Shown here: piece after piece, positions 27,597 to 35,783 of the stretch
Position numbering within the stretch: position 1 is the first letter of the stretch
Layout of the letters: every line of letters begins with the position of its first letter
Assembly: GCA_045564655.1 (NCBI GenBank)
Contig: JBJLGX010000005.1
Span: 1-64,000 of the forward strand
From: UBA826 sp045564655
Lineage (GTDB): Bacteria > Chloroflexota > Dehalococcoidia > Lucifugimonadales > UBA826
DNA length: 64,000 nucleotides
Reading direction: 5' to 3'
The notes under the pieces: model-generated
Seen by the model: only the letters and a program-made list of their open reading frames with translations
What the model was told of the DNA's origin: nothing
Databases searched by the model: none
Translations under genes and position numbers: made by a program

Positions 27597-28535
27597 TTAC
27601 TTATTATTTAAATACCAATCTACAGTTTGAGCAATACCTTCATTGAAGTCAGTTTTAGCTTTAAATCCAAATTCTTTTTCAGCCATTGATGTATCTAAAC
27701 TTCTCCGTGGCTGGCCATCTGGTTTAGATATATCAAATTTAATTTTGGCTTTTGAGTCTACTTTATCTTTTATTAAATTTGCCAATTCTGCAATAGAAAT
27801 TTCCATTCCTGATCCCAAGTTTATGGGGTTTGGTTTATTGTATTTTTCCATTGCTGTTACTATCCCTTCAGCTGCATCAGCAACATAAATAAAATCTCTT
27901 GTAGCTTTCCCTGTACCCCAAACATCTACTTCAGGAATATTTGAATCTTTAGCTTCAACAAATTTTTTAATTAATGCTGGAATCACATGGCTACTCACTG
28001 GGTCAAAATTATCTCTCGGACCGTATAAATTAACAGGTAGTAGATAAATCATATTAGAATCATATTGATCTCTATAGGCTTGCGCCTGAACCAGTAGCAT
28101 TTTTTTTGCTAGACCATACGGAGCATTAGTTTCTTCGGGATAGCCGTCCCATAAATCAGATTCATTAAATGGAACAGATGCAAATTTAGGATATGAGCAT
28201 ACGGTACCCACAATGACTGTCTTTTGAATTGAATAACGTCTTGCCATCTCTAAAATTTGAATTCCCATTATGGCATTATCATAAAAAAAACTGCCCGGGT
28301 TATGTTGATTAGCTCCAATTCCTCCAACAACAGCTGCTAGATGAATGATTATATCTATCGAGTAGGTAGAAAAAAGTTTTTCTAAATCATTGTTGTCGCG
28401 CAAATCATATTCTGAACTACGAGGAGCAATTATATTTGAGTATCCTTTAGTTTTAAGTTCTTTAATTACATGAAAACCTAAGAAACCCGAACCACCAGTA
28501 ATCAAAATATTTTTTGTATGTACATTATTTTCCAT
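27597..28535 (-). CDS. fcl: GDP-L-fucose synthase
   Basis: This extended short-chain dehydrogenase has 312 residues from the ATG at 28535. The NADP motif is GGSGFLG, LDLRDN-like residues follow in EYDLRDNNDLEK, and AAVVGGIGANQHNPGSFFYDN is a hallmark of GDP-fucose synthase (epimerase and reductase). The catalytic Tyr-Lys is in NAPYGLAKKM. The frame opens at 28589 inside gmd, but the ATG one base after the gmd stop gives the proper start. It takes the GDP-4-keto-6-deoxymannose made by Gmd to GDP-L-fucose, so the pair is a complete pathway from GDP-mannose. Confidence 0.93.
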   Translation of the reverse strand: MENNVHTKNILITGGSGFLGFHVIKELKTKGYSNIIAPRSSEYDLRDNNDLEKLFSTYSIDIIIHLAAVVGGIGANQHNPGSFFYDNAIMGIQILEMARRYSIQKTVIVGTVCSYPKFASVPFNESDLWDGYPEETNAPYGLAKKMLLVQAQAYRDQYDSNMIYLLPVNLYGPRDNFDPVSSHVIPALIKKFVEAKDSNIPEVDVWGTGKATRDFIYVADAAEGIVTAMEKYNKPNPINLGSGMEISIAELANLIKDKVDSKAKIKFDISKPDGQPRRSLDTSMAEKEFGFKAKTDFNEGIAQTVDWYLNNK

Positions 28536-28536
28536 A

Positions 28537-29598
28537 CTAAATAATCCGCCCACTTTTTTCCCAAGTGTGCCATCCTTTAAACTTATCATTTAATATCTTT
28601 TCCCCACGACCTGGGGTGTCTTGAGATAAATTTTCAAGTTCAGCATCAATCATAATTGCAACCAAATCATCTAAATCCACTTTCGGATTCCAATCAATAT
28701 TCTTTTTAGCTTTTTTTGAATCCGCACATAAATTATCTACCTCAACAGGTCTGAAATACCTAGGATCAATTTTGACAAACTTATTCCAATCAAGTCCAAC
28801 ATAATCAAAAGATTTGGAAACAAAATCACGAACTTTATAAGATTGTCCAGTTCCTATTACATAATTAGATAACTCTGCTTCTTGCATGATAAGCCACATA
28901 GCCTCAACGTACTCTGGGGCATATCCCCAATCTCTAGATGCATCTAAATTACCTAGAAATAATAATTTTTGATTGCCAGATATTATATTCGCAACAGCTC
29001 GAGCAATTTTTTTCGTTACAAATGTCCCACCTCTTCTGGGGCTTTCGTGATTAAATAAAATCCCATTAGAAATGTTTAGAGAATATGCTTCTCTATAAAT
29101 GTTTGATATCCAATATGCGTGTAATTTAGCTGCAGCATATGGACTTCTAGGTTCGAAAACAGATAACTCGTTTTGTGGGGGAGGTATATTTCCAAACATT
29201 TCACTTGAAGAAGCTTGGTAAAACTTAGCTTTTGGAGTATGTTCTCTTATAGCTTCTAATATACGTGTTGTTCCCAATCCGGTAGTGTCTCCGGTATAGT
29301 CTGGAATTTGAAAACTAACCTGTACATGAGATTGGGCAGCCAAATGGTATATTTCATCTGGTTTAACCTCAGACATTATTTTAGTAAGTGATCCTAAGTC
29401 AGTAATGTCTCCATAATGTAGTTTAAGATTTGGATTAGGTTCGTGTGGATCTTGATAAATATGATCTAATCTGGAGGTATTGAAAGTACTACTGCGTCTA
29501 ATTATTCCGTGGACTTCATATTTTTTAGATAATAATAATTCTGTAAGATACGATCCGTCTTGTCCTGTAATTCCAGTTATTAAAGCTTTTTTATTCAA
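28537..29598 (-). CDS. gmd: GDP-mannose 4,6-dehydratase
   Basis: This enzyme makes GDP-4-keto-6-deoxy-D-mannose, first step to GDP-L-fucose and GDP-rhamnose. It has GITGQDGSYL for NADP, GIIRRSSTFNTSRLDHIY, AAQSHVQVSF, SSSEMFG, the YAAAK active site and NHESPRRG, all typical of Gmd. The open frame begins at 29613, but a TTG at 29598 lies six bases after GGAGG, so this TTG start with 353 residues is preferred. It is followed by fcl after a single base. It is the first gene of the gmd-fcl-glycosyltransferase run on the minus strand. Confidence 0.95.
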   Translation of the reverse strand: MNKKALITGITGQDGSYLTELLLSKKYEVHGIIRRSSTFNTSRLDHIYQDPHEPNPNLKLHYGDITDLGSLTKIMSEVKPDEIYHLAAQSHVQVSFQIPDYTGDTTGLGTTRILEAIREHTPKAKFYQASSSEMFGNIPPPQNELSVFEPRSPYAAAKLHAYWISNIYREAYSLNISNGILFNHESPRRGGTFVTKKIARAVANIISGNQKLLFLGNLDASRDWGYAPEYVEAMWLIMQEAELSNYVIGTGQSYKVRDFVSKSFDYVGLDWNKFVKIDPRYFRPVEVDNLCADSKKAKKNIDWNPKVDLDDLVAIMIDAELENLSQDTPGRGEKILNDKFKGWHTWEKSGRII

Positions 29599-29655
29599 GT
29601 TTAGCCTCCACAATGATATTCTACATCTTTAATATTTTTTTGGAATGACATTTCT

Positions 29656-29684
29656 TTATAGTTTTATTAAAAATTCGATATAAT
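29656..29684 (+). promoter_or_regulatory. Promoter of the plus-strand hotdog gene
   Basis: TTATAG (29656-29661) and a consensus TATAAT (29679-29684) are spaced by 17 bases, 33 bases ahead of the ATG at 29717. The gap is shared with the divergent gmd gene. Confidence 0.5.
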
Positions 29685-29716
29685 CTAACTCTACATATAT
29701 TAATGAGGTGATATTA

Positions 29717-30562
29717 ATGACTAGCCCAATTATAAGAGATCGTATAACAGCATACTTAAGCAACCTTGATGATCCGGATATATCAAACCCTATTCATTCA
29801 ACTGAAGTTGCTAAAGCATATGGGTTTTCTGGACCTTTAATTGCTGGAGTTACCGTTTGGGGCTGGGCAACAGATGCAATATTAGAAGCGATAGGGGAAT
29901 CGTGGCTAAAGTTTGGATGGTCTGAATTTTTTCTAAAGCAACCCACATATCCTGGAGAAATTTTAGACATATCTGTATTCCGATCTGAGGAAACTTCAAA
30001 AGAAACTTATGAAGTAGAAATAAAAAAATCAGATAATTCAATTTGTGTAAAAGGATTGGTTGGTTTAGGCGAGACAGAGTGGACTTCAGATCTAGAAATC
30101 CCACACTTCACTAAATCTTCATTTGAGAGAGAGTCTATAGACCCACTCACATTAGGTGAGGAAACTACCAATACTGATTGGACACCTATGAAAATACCAT
30201 TTTCTTTAAATACACTAGAAATATTCTTAAAAGAAAAACAAAGAACATCTAACCCTATTTTTGCTGGTTCTAATCCAATAGCTCATCCAAGTTGGATTGC
30301 AGGATGGTCTGAGAATTTAATGAGACATAATTTTTCAGTTCCTACGTCAATGCATACGAGAAGCCGAATCCAACATTTAAATACCATACCTCTTGATGTT
30401 GATGTGATAGGACGAGGTAAAATTAAAGAAACATATGAAAGGAAAAATCATCATTTTGTGAATTTCGATGTTACATTGTCAGATGGAAACGATCAGATTT
30501 TTTCACAAATGAGTCATTGGACTATATTCAAAATTGCAACATTAGAAGAACGGAAGCAATAA
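29717..30562 (+). CDS. MaoC-like hotdog-fold protein
   Basis: This 281-residue protein has a MaoC / R-hydratase-type start: DISNPIHSTEVAKAYGFSGPLIAGVTV aligns with the family phrase D-x-NPIH-x-D...GFxGPIxHG. Two changes stand out: an extra residue between Asp and NPIH, and Ala-Gly in place of the usual His-Gly, so hydratase chemistry is uncertain. The second half (MSHWTIF end) may be a second hotdog. Start ATG 29717 has GAGGTGA ahead; a GTG at 29708 is less likely. It is the only plus-strand gene inside the minus-strand glycan cluster and has its own promoter, so it is probably an independent insertion. Confidence 0.7.
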   Translation: MTSPIIRDRITAYLSNLDDPDISNPIHSTEVAKAYGFSGPLIAGVTVWGWATDAILEAIGESWLKFGWSEFFLKQPTYPGEILDISVFRSEETSKETYEVEIKKSDNSICVKGLVGLGETEWTSDLEIPHFTKSSFERESIDPLTLGEETTNTDWTPMKIPFSLNTLEIFLKEKQRTSNPIFAGSNPIAHPSWIAGWSENLMRHNFSVPTSMHTRSRIQHLNTIPLDVDVIGRGKIKETYERKNHHFVNFDVTLSDGNDQIFSQMSHWTIFKIATLEERKQ

Positions 30563-30563
30563 A

Positions 30564-31256
30564 TTATATAAATCTATTCTTTATTATTGTAAATATTACT
30601 GGGATTATATGGTGCCATCTTATTTTTTTACCTTCTTCGTATGGCCTTCCGTTATAATTAATAGGAACTTCATAAAGACTTATTTTTTGTTTACACAATT
30701 TAGATAGTATCTCAGCTTGCTGATCCCAACCGATTGTCATTAAAGATTCAGCTTCTATCAAATCCCTTCTATATAGGAGATAACAAGAATATATATCGGT
30801 CCAAGTTGTATTGAAAAGTATATTGAATAGCGCAGATATTAATTTGTTTCCCATTTTGTGTGAAAAATAAAAAACTCTCGTCCAATCAGGAGATAAAAAT
30901 CTCGATCCCATAACCACATCAGCATTAAACTGAATAACTGGTTGAAGAAGTCTTTCATACTCATCAGGATTGTATTCCAGATCAGCATCTTGAAATAAAA
31001 TATATTCTCCTTTAGCTTTCTGCAACCCTTTCTTAACTGCACCACCTTTACCTAAGTTAGTAGGATTCTCTAAAAACAAATCGTATAAACTTGAATTAGA
31101 TTTTAGAAATTCTTTAGTTCCATCAGAAGACCCGTCGTCTATAACAATAATTTCAAATGATATTCCTTTAATCTTCTGATTATTAACACTATCCAATAAT
31201 TCTTTAATCGTACTTATTTCATTATAAGCAGGTACTATTACCGAAACTGTGATCAT
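30564..31256 (-). CDS. Family 2 glycosyltransferase (polyprenyl-phosphate sugar transferase-like)
   Basis: This GT2 enzyme of 230 residues has SVIVPAYNE at 5-13, IVIDDGSSDGT at 37-47, a DxD motif FQDADLEY with D90 and D92, and MGSRF. This order is typical of the dolichyl-phosphate mannose synthase / undecaprenyl-phosphate glucose transferase group. It ends with INYNGRPYEEGKKIRWHHI, also seen in that group, and lacks the extra membrane helices some members carry. It follows the Gfo/Idh gene by seven bases and stops two bases from the convergent hotdog gene. Acceptor and sugar are not known. Confidence 0.9.
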   Translation of the reverse strand: MITVSVIVPAYNEISTIKELLDSVNNQKIKGISFEIIVIDDGSSDGTKEFLKSNSSLYDLFLENPTNLGKGGAVKKGLQKAKGEYILFQDADLEYNPDEYERLLQPVIQFNADVVMGSRFLSPDWTRVFYFSHKMGNKLISALFNILFNTTWTDIYSCYLLYRRDLIEAESLMTIGWDQQAEILSKLCKQKISLYEVPINYNGRPYEEGKKIRWHHIIPVIFTIIKNRFI

Positions 31257-31263
31257 ATTTATC

Positions 31264-32217
31264 TCAACTAACAGCTATTCGCTCATTTAAATTTATCGCT
31301 TTATCAGCTAATTCTAGTAACTTTATCACATCGCAAGCTATGTCCAAGTCAAAATCCATACGGTTATTCAGAAGTGATCCAGCAAAATATTTTAATGCTC
31401 TATATAATGGCTTATCTTTTTCATTTTCATATGAAATAGATTTAACACAATTTAGTAAATTATTAGAGGAATTAGATTTTTTATAAATAGAATACTCACT
31501 TTTAGGAAATTCCCCAAAAGTGAGTATTCTGTCCTTCTCATAAACATCAATACTACGCTTTTTTACCATTGATAGGTTTGAGTTGGTTATTGATACATTC
31601 AGATTATTATCATAATAAAATACATATTTAGTAAAAGTATCTGCTGAATATCCAGAAACAAAATTTGGCATTTTTTGCAACATTTTAAGCATTATAGATA
31701 TATCATGAGGGCCCCAATCCCATAAAACAGATAGATTCTCTCTATATGGACCATTTCCCATTCCTGCCAAATTTATTTTTTCAACAGAACTGAAATTTAT
31801 ATCAGTCAAAATTTCTCCTAAAACAGGTTGATATAATTGAGTATGATCAACAAAAACAGGAACTCCTTCTGTTAAGGATAGATTTTTCAAAAACAATGCC
31901 GTTTTATAATCTAAGCATAAAGGTTTTTCAACAAAACATGGAATATGCTTTTTTATGAATTCTTCTAAAATACAAGCATGTGTATGGGGAGGAGTAGCAA
32001 TGAGAACAGCATCAATTTCGCAGTCTAAAAGATGATTCCAATCAGATAGTGTTTTAGGGTTTTGGTTTTTGTCAGGTGTTTTCAGTTCCTTGCTCGTAAC
32101 AACATGAGTTAAGTCTAATTCTTGAATATAATTCAGTGTGTTTAATATATTATATCCCCATCGACCAGCACCAATAAGCGCAACTTTTTTACGATTATAT
32201 GTTTTTTTCAAATTCAT
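31264..32217 (-). CDS. Gfo/Idh/MocA-family oxidoreductase
   Basis: This NAD(P)-dependent sugar oxidoreductase has 317 residues. The Rossmann motif is VALIGAGRWGYNIL, followed by ATPPHTHACILEEFI and the family EKPLCLDY, where the lysine is catalytic. VLWDWGPHDISIMLKML lies in the C-terminal domain. Such enzymes oxidise or reduce nucleotide-linked sugars in surface-glycan gene sets. Its start overlaps the end of the UXS-like epimerase by 23 bases, so both are translated together. Substrate unknown. Confidence 0.88.
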   Translation of the reverse strand: MNLKKTYNRKKVALIGAGRWGYNILNTLNYIQELDLTHVVTSKELKTPDKNQNPKTLSDWNHLLDCEIDAVLIATPPHTHACILEEFIKKHIPCFVEKPLCLDYKTALFLKNLSLTEGVPVFVDHTQLYQPVLGEILTDINFSSVEKINLAGMGNGPYRENLSVLWDWGPHDISIMLKMLQKMPNFVSGYSADTFTKYVFYYDNNLNVSITNSNLSMVKKRSIDVYEKDRILTFGEFPKSEYSIYKKSNSSNNLLNCVKSISYENEKDKPLYRALKYFAGSLLNNRMDFDLDIACDVIKLLELADKAINLNERIAVS

Positions 32218-33271
32218 AATTGTTAGATGCCCAGTTTAAAGAACGAGTCAACCCTTCTTTAAGAGATACTTCAGGGTGGTATCCTACGTGAATATTTGCC
32301 TTTTTTATATCTGGACATCTCCTTATAGGCTCATCACCTGGGTAAACATCTGGATGTTCAACAAAAGACTTCGCAATTTTATGTCCAACAACAATCTCTA
32401 GTGTGTCGGCAAGATCTTGTATCGTTATTTCTGGAGAATCGTTTCCAATATTATATGGCTCACCGGGTACGCCACTTAGAAGAACTCTGATAAATCCATT
32501 AATAGCATCAGTTGCATAACAAAAAGTTCTAGTTTGTGTTCCTGGCTTATATATCTTTAAAGGCTTGTCCAAAAGAGTCCTGTTAATAAAGTCTGGAACA
32601 ACGCGATAATCATTTTGATTCATGCCCGGTCCATACACATTAAAAGGTCTTACTATTTTTGTAGGAACTCCATAATGACTATGGTAAACCCGTGCCATGG
32701 TTTCCCCAAGACGTTTGGACTCATCATAACAAGCTCTGGGGCCTAGACATGAAACATTACCTCTATAGGCTTCATCTGTAGGAACCTCTTTAGGATCTGG
32801 GTCACCATAAATTTCACTCGAACTGAAAAACATAAACCCTTCAACATTTTTGGCTACAGCTAATTCTAGTAAGTTCTTAGTCCCAACAGTTGCTACTTCC
32901 ATTGTTTCCATAGGGTATTTAGCATAATAAAAAGGACTAGCAATTCCTGCTGCATGAATAATGTAATCAATATCAATATCAAAATTTATACCGTTAATTA
33001 TATCCATTTTGTGAAAAGTAATATTATGAATAGTGTCAGATAAATGTGTAGCTGTAGGTTCAGTAATGAAATTATCTACTGCTATTAAATTGATTGGCGA
33101 ACGATCTTTTGTAGAATTTAAATATTTAATTAATTGGACAAAATATCGTCCCAAGAATCCCCCGGCGCCACACAAAAGAATTGTCTTCCCAGATAAATTA
33201 TTAATATTATCTGGACCGAGAAATTTTTCTATTTCTTCAATATCAGTATTTAACAATGAACTATTTTTCAT
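32195..33271 (-). CDS. NAD-dependent sugar epimerase/dehydratase, UDP-glucuronate decarboxylase-like
   Basis: This extended SDR of 358 residues has LLCGAGGFLGRYFVQLI for NAD and IHAAGIASPFYYAKYPMETMEVATVGTKN, SSSEIYGDPDPKEVPTDE and GPRACYDESKRLGETM with the Tyr-Lys pair. It then has VRPFNVYGPGM. The phrase PRACYDESKR is characteristic of UDP-xylose synthase-type decarboxylases, though related 4,6-dehydratases and epimerases share much of it. It starts where the C-methyltransferase stops (TAAATG) with AGGTG ahead. It likely makes a nucleotide sugar for the glycan cluster; the exact sugar is inferred only. Confidence 0.85.
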   Translation of the reverse strand: MKNSSLLNTDIEEIEKFLGPDNINNLSGKTILLCGAGGFLGRYFVQLIKYLNSTKDRSPINLIAVDNFITEPTATHLSDTIHNITFHKMDIINGINFDIDIDYIIHAAGIASPFYYAKYPMETMEVATVGTKNLLELAVAKNVEGFMFFSSSEIYGDPDPKEVPTDEAYRGNVSCLGPRACYDESKRLGETMARVYHSHYGVPTKIVRPFNVYGPGMNQNDYRVVPDFINRTLLDKPLKIYKPGTQTRTFCYATDAINGFIRVLLSGVPGEPYNIGNDSPEITIQDLADTLEIVVGHKIAKSFVEHPDVYPGDEPIRRCPDIKKANIHVGYHPEVSLKEGLTRSLNWASNNYEFEKNI

Positions 33272-34531
33272 TTAATACACCTGTAAATCGGGCAGGGGCA
33301 CTATGAAGTGGCCGCCTTTTTTTAAGTAATTATCATTATTTTTCATAATTTGCTCTGCAAAATTCCAAGCAAGTATTATCATATACTCAGGCACAACATC
33401 CGAACTCAAAATATCCGAACTGACTACTGGAATGTGCGATCCAGGAGTATATAATCCTTGTTTTAACGGATTGTCATCAATTATATAATCTATTTGATCG
33501 TATAGCTCAAATTCGTATAACAGAGTGGTTGCTTTTGCAGGTGCTCCATATCCAATCAATCGGAATCCATCATTCTTTACGTCATAAACTAAATTATTTA
33601 ATTTTTCATTAAGAATTTTTATTTTATTAGATAACGATAAAATCGGGTCAATAGTATTTAAATTTAGTTTGGTTTCAGTATCTATAAAGTTCCGAACAGA
33701 ATCATTTACAGATTTTGGACCATTTTTTTTCTGGACAGCAACTCTGATCGAACCTCCATGTGTATCAACTTCTTCACAATCAATCACAACCATATCATTA
33801 TTTTTAAAAAAAGTTACTAGTGGGATTAGGGTATGGTAGGAAAGATGCTCATGATAAATTGTATCAAACAAATTATTAGCAACTACTTGCTTTAAATATG
33901 AAACCTCAAAAATAAATACCCCATCATCAGACAATAAATTAGCCACTCCTCTAGTTACATCATGTAAATCATCAATATGTGCAAATACATTATTAGCTAA
34001 CACAAGAGACGCGTTGCCATAGTCACTAACGATCTTATTAGACAATTCATACGTAAAAAATGAATTAATAGTTTTTATTCCACTATCATTTGCTTCAACA
34101 GCTAAATTAGTAGCAGGATCTATACCTAAAACATCAAAGCCATCTTCTTTAAAAAAGTTTAAGAGTACGCCGTCATTACTACCTATATCGACAATTAGTG
34201 AATTAGGTGCAGGGGAATACTTTTGCAATACAGATGTCTCGTAGTTCTTAAAGTGATTTACAAAAGTCTGAGATGTGGAGGAAACATAAACATAATGCTC
34301 AAACATTAATTTAGGATTGACCACATGAGATAGTTGAACATGAGAACAAGATTTACAAAATAAAATACCTAACGGGTAACGAGGTTGATCTATATCTAAT
34401 AAATTTAATGGAACAAAATCATTTGCTAATGGAGTAGAACAAAATTCAGACACTAATTCTAAGTTTGAATTTAAGCACAGTCGGCATTTTTCTTTTTTCG
34501 AAAATCTATTTTCTGTAAGGTTCTTATGCAA
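33272..34531 (-). CDS. Sugar C-methyltransferase (NovU/TylCIII type)
   Basis: This 419-residue SAM enzyme has three parts. The first is an N-terminal zinc-binding module with CRLC and CKSC pairs; the second a methyltransferase fold with VDIGSNDGVLLNFFK and LVLANNVFAHIDDL. The third is a C-terminal domain with YGAPAKATTLLYEF and IDDNPLKQGLYTPGSHIPV. This layout is typical of C-3 methyltransferases for 4-keto-6-deoxy nucleotide sugars in antibiotic and O-antigen pathways. It starts at a TTG that overlaps the cupin stop by eight bases. It suggests a branched-chain sugar is made by this cluster. Confidence 0.9.
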   Translation of the reverse strand: MHKNLTENRFSKKEKCRLCLNSNLELVSEFCSTPLANDFVPLNLLDIDQPRYPLGILFCKSCSHVQLSHVVNPKLMFEHYVYVSSTSQTFVNHFKNYETSVLQKYSPAPNSLIVDIGSNDGVLLNFFKEDGFDVLGIDPATNLAVEANDSGIKTINSFFTYELSNKIVSDYGNASLVLANNVFAHIDDLHDVTRGVANLLSDDGVFIFEVSYLKQVVANNLFDTIYHEHLSYHTLIPLVTFFKNNDMVVIDCEEVDTHGGSIRVAVQKKNGPKSVNDSVRNFIDTETKLNLNTIDPILSLSNKIKILNEKLNNLVYDVKNDGFRLIGYGAPAKATTLLYEFELYDQIDYIIDDNPLKQGLYTPGSHIPVVSSDILSSDVVPEYMIILAWNFAEQIMKNNDNYLKKGGHFIVPLPDLQVY

Positions 34532-34901
34532 GGTTTACTCTAACAATATCAGACTCATAATCATCTTGGTCCCTATGCCTCTTTGCAAAAACATAAAAGG
34601 TAGAATCTTCGAGAAATTTCATAGTATGCTCTACCATTGATGGAGTATAAAACATTTGCCCAGGTTGAATAATTAATTTTTCAGGAGATTCAGTAGACCC
34701 AGCAGGACGATAATAGTATTCCATTTTGCCTTCGGCTAAGTAAGCATAATGATCATCTTCTTTGTGATAGTGATTCCCCCTAGTTGAACCTTTTACAGAT
34801 GTAATCACTAAAGAACTCCCAATGTTGAAATCAACCAACATTTGTATTGTGCCCCTATCTTCAACAATAGCAGGCTGTAATTTTATTATCACATCTTTCA
34901 T
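34524..34901 (-). CDS. Cupin-fold sugar isomerase/epimerase-like protein
   Basis: This single-domain cupin has 125 residues. It has SVKGSTRGNHYHKEDDHYAYLAEG, where RGNHYHK resembles the metal- or substrate-binding histidines of RmlC/FdtA/CapF-type cupins, then QPGQMFYTPSMVEHTMKF. Proteins like this isomerise or epimerise keto-sugar nucleotides or act as sugar-binding modules. Position just before the C-methyltransferase, with an eight-base overlap, suggests it prepares the keto-sugar that is methylated. The exact reaction is not decidable from sequence. Confidence 0.82.
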   Translation of the reverse strand: MKDVIIKLQPAIVEDRGTIQMLVDFNIGSSLVITSVKGSTRGNHYHKEDDHYAYLAEGKMEYYYRPAGSTESPEKLIIQPGQMFYTPSMVEHTMKFLEDSTFYVFAKRHRDQDDYESDIVRVNLA

Positions 34902-34912
34902 AAAACCCCCAA

Positions 34913-35713
34913 TTACGATTCTTGTTCGTTAATAACAGTATTTAAGCGTTCTTCTTCATTAAGAGGAGGAGTAGATCTATAATGTAGTAACCGTCTTAAT
35001 TGAGGGGACAGTTTACTTCCAACCGCATCTCCTAACATTTCTGGAAACCTAAAATATGGTTTTACAAACCACGGTCCATAACAATTAAAGACACCCCACC
35101 TACTAATAGGAGTCACACCCCCACTCCTATGCCAAAGCCCAGAATCAATAATGCCTATTGAACCTGCTGACCCTGTTATTCTTTCATAATCATATTGTGC
35201 ATCTCTATCTGGGCGTGTTCGAATTTTATGCGAATTTGGCACATAATGCGTTGCACCGTTTTCTACAGTAAAGTCTTCTAACATTATTATTATTTGATAG
35301 CTAAACCCAGATTCAATACGGACCCCCCCTATATAATCAGAATCAATGTGCCAATTATGGCCTGCATTTTTTGAGTGTTCATAATCAGTATTTTGTTTTA
35401 TGCCAACACGTTTACTTCTATTAAATGTATTTGCAGAAATTAAAACATGATCTTTGCCGATAAGTTTTTTGAATAATTCATCCATAATAGGAATATGAAC
35501 TAAATCCATTAATTTCGGGTGATGCCTAAAATAATTGTTAATAGATTGGACATCTTCATTAATTCTATTCTTAGAATTATCTGGAGCATTTTCTATAAGA
35601 TCATCTAGTATAGAAACATATTCTCTACATTGAGTATCAGAAAAAACACTTGGAATAACAGAAACTCCATTATCTTTTAGCTCTTTAGTAACACGACTAA
35701 TTATAGTATTCAT
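34913..35713 (-). CDS. Phytanoyl-CoA dioxygenase (PhyH) family Fe(II)/2-oxoglutarate oxygenase
   Basis: This 266-residue protein has the facial triad HxD in NWHIDSDYI, a distal His in GLWHRSGGV and a 2-oxoglutarate-binding arginine nearby (TPISRWGVF). ATHYVPNSHKIR is a family phrase. The start at 35713 follows AAGGA at good distance, while the ATG six bases earlier is too close to it. In a sugar gene cluster such enzymes hydroxylate or epoxidise a sugar, lipid or amino acid group. It lies between the 626-residue transferase-like gene and the cupin on the same strand. Confidence 0.88.
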   Translation of the reverse strand: MNTIISRVTKELKDNGVSVIPSVFSDTQCREYVSILDDLIENAPDNSKNRINEDVQSINNYFRHHPKLMDLVHIPIMDELFKKLIGKDHVLISANTFNRSKRVGIKQNTDYEHSKNAGHNWHIDSDYIGGVRIESGFSYQIIIMLEDFTVENGATHYVPNSHKIRTRPDRDAQYDYERITGSAGSIGIIDSGLWHRSGGVTPISRWGVFNCYGPWFVKPYFRFPEMLGDAVGSKLSPQLRRLLHYRSTPPLNEEERLNTVINEQES

Positions 35714-35783
35714 ATGCATTCCTTAAACATTGGACATAAGCCTAAATATATTGTTCACTTAATGAACACAATAGTCAATACCT

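Noticed and set aside
28536..28589. Long start of fcl inside gmd
   Set aside because: Adds 18 residues before the NADP-binding strand; the ATG at 28535 directly after the gmd stop is preferred.
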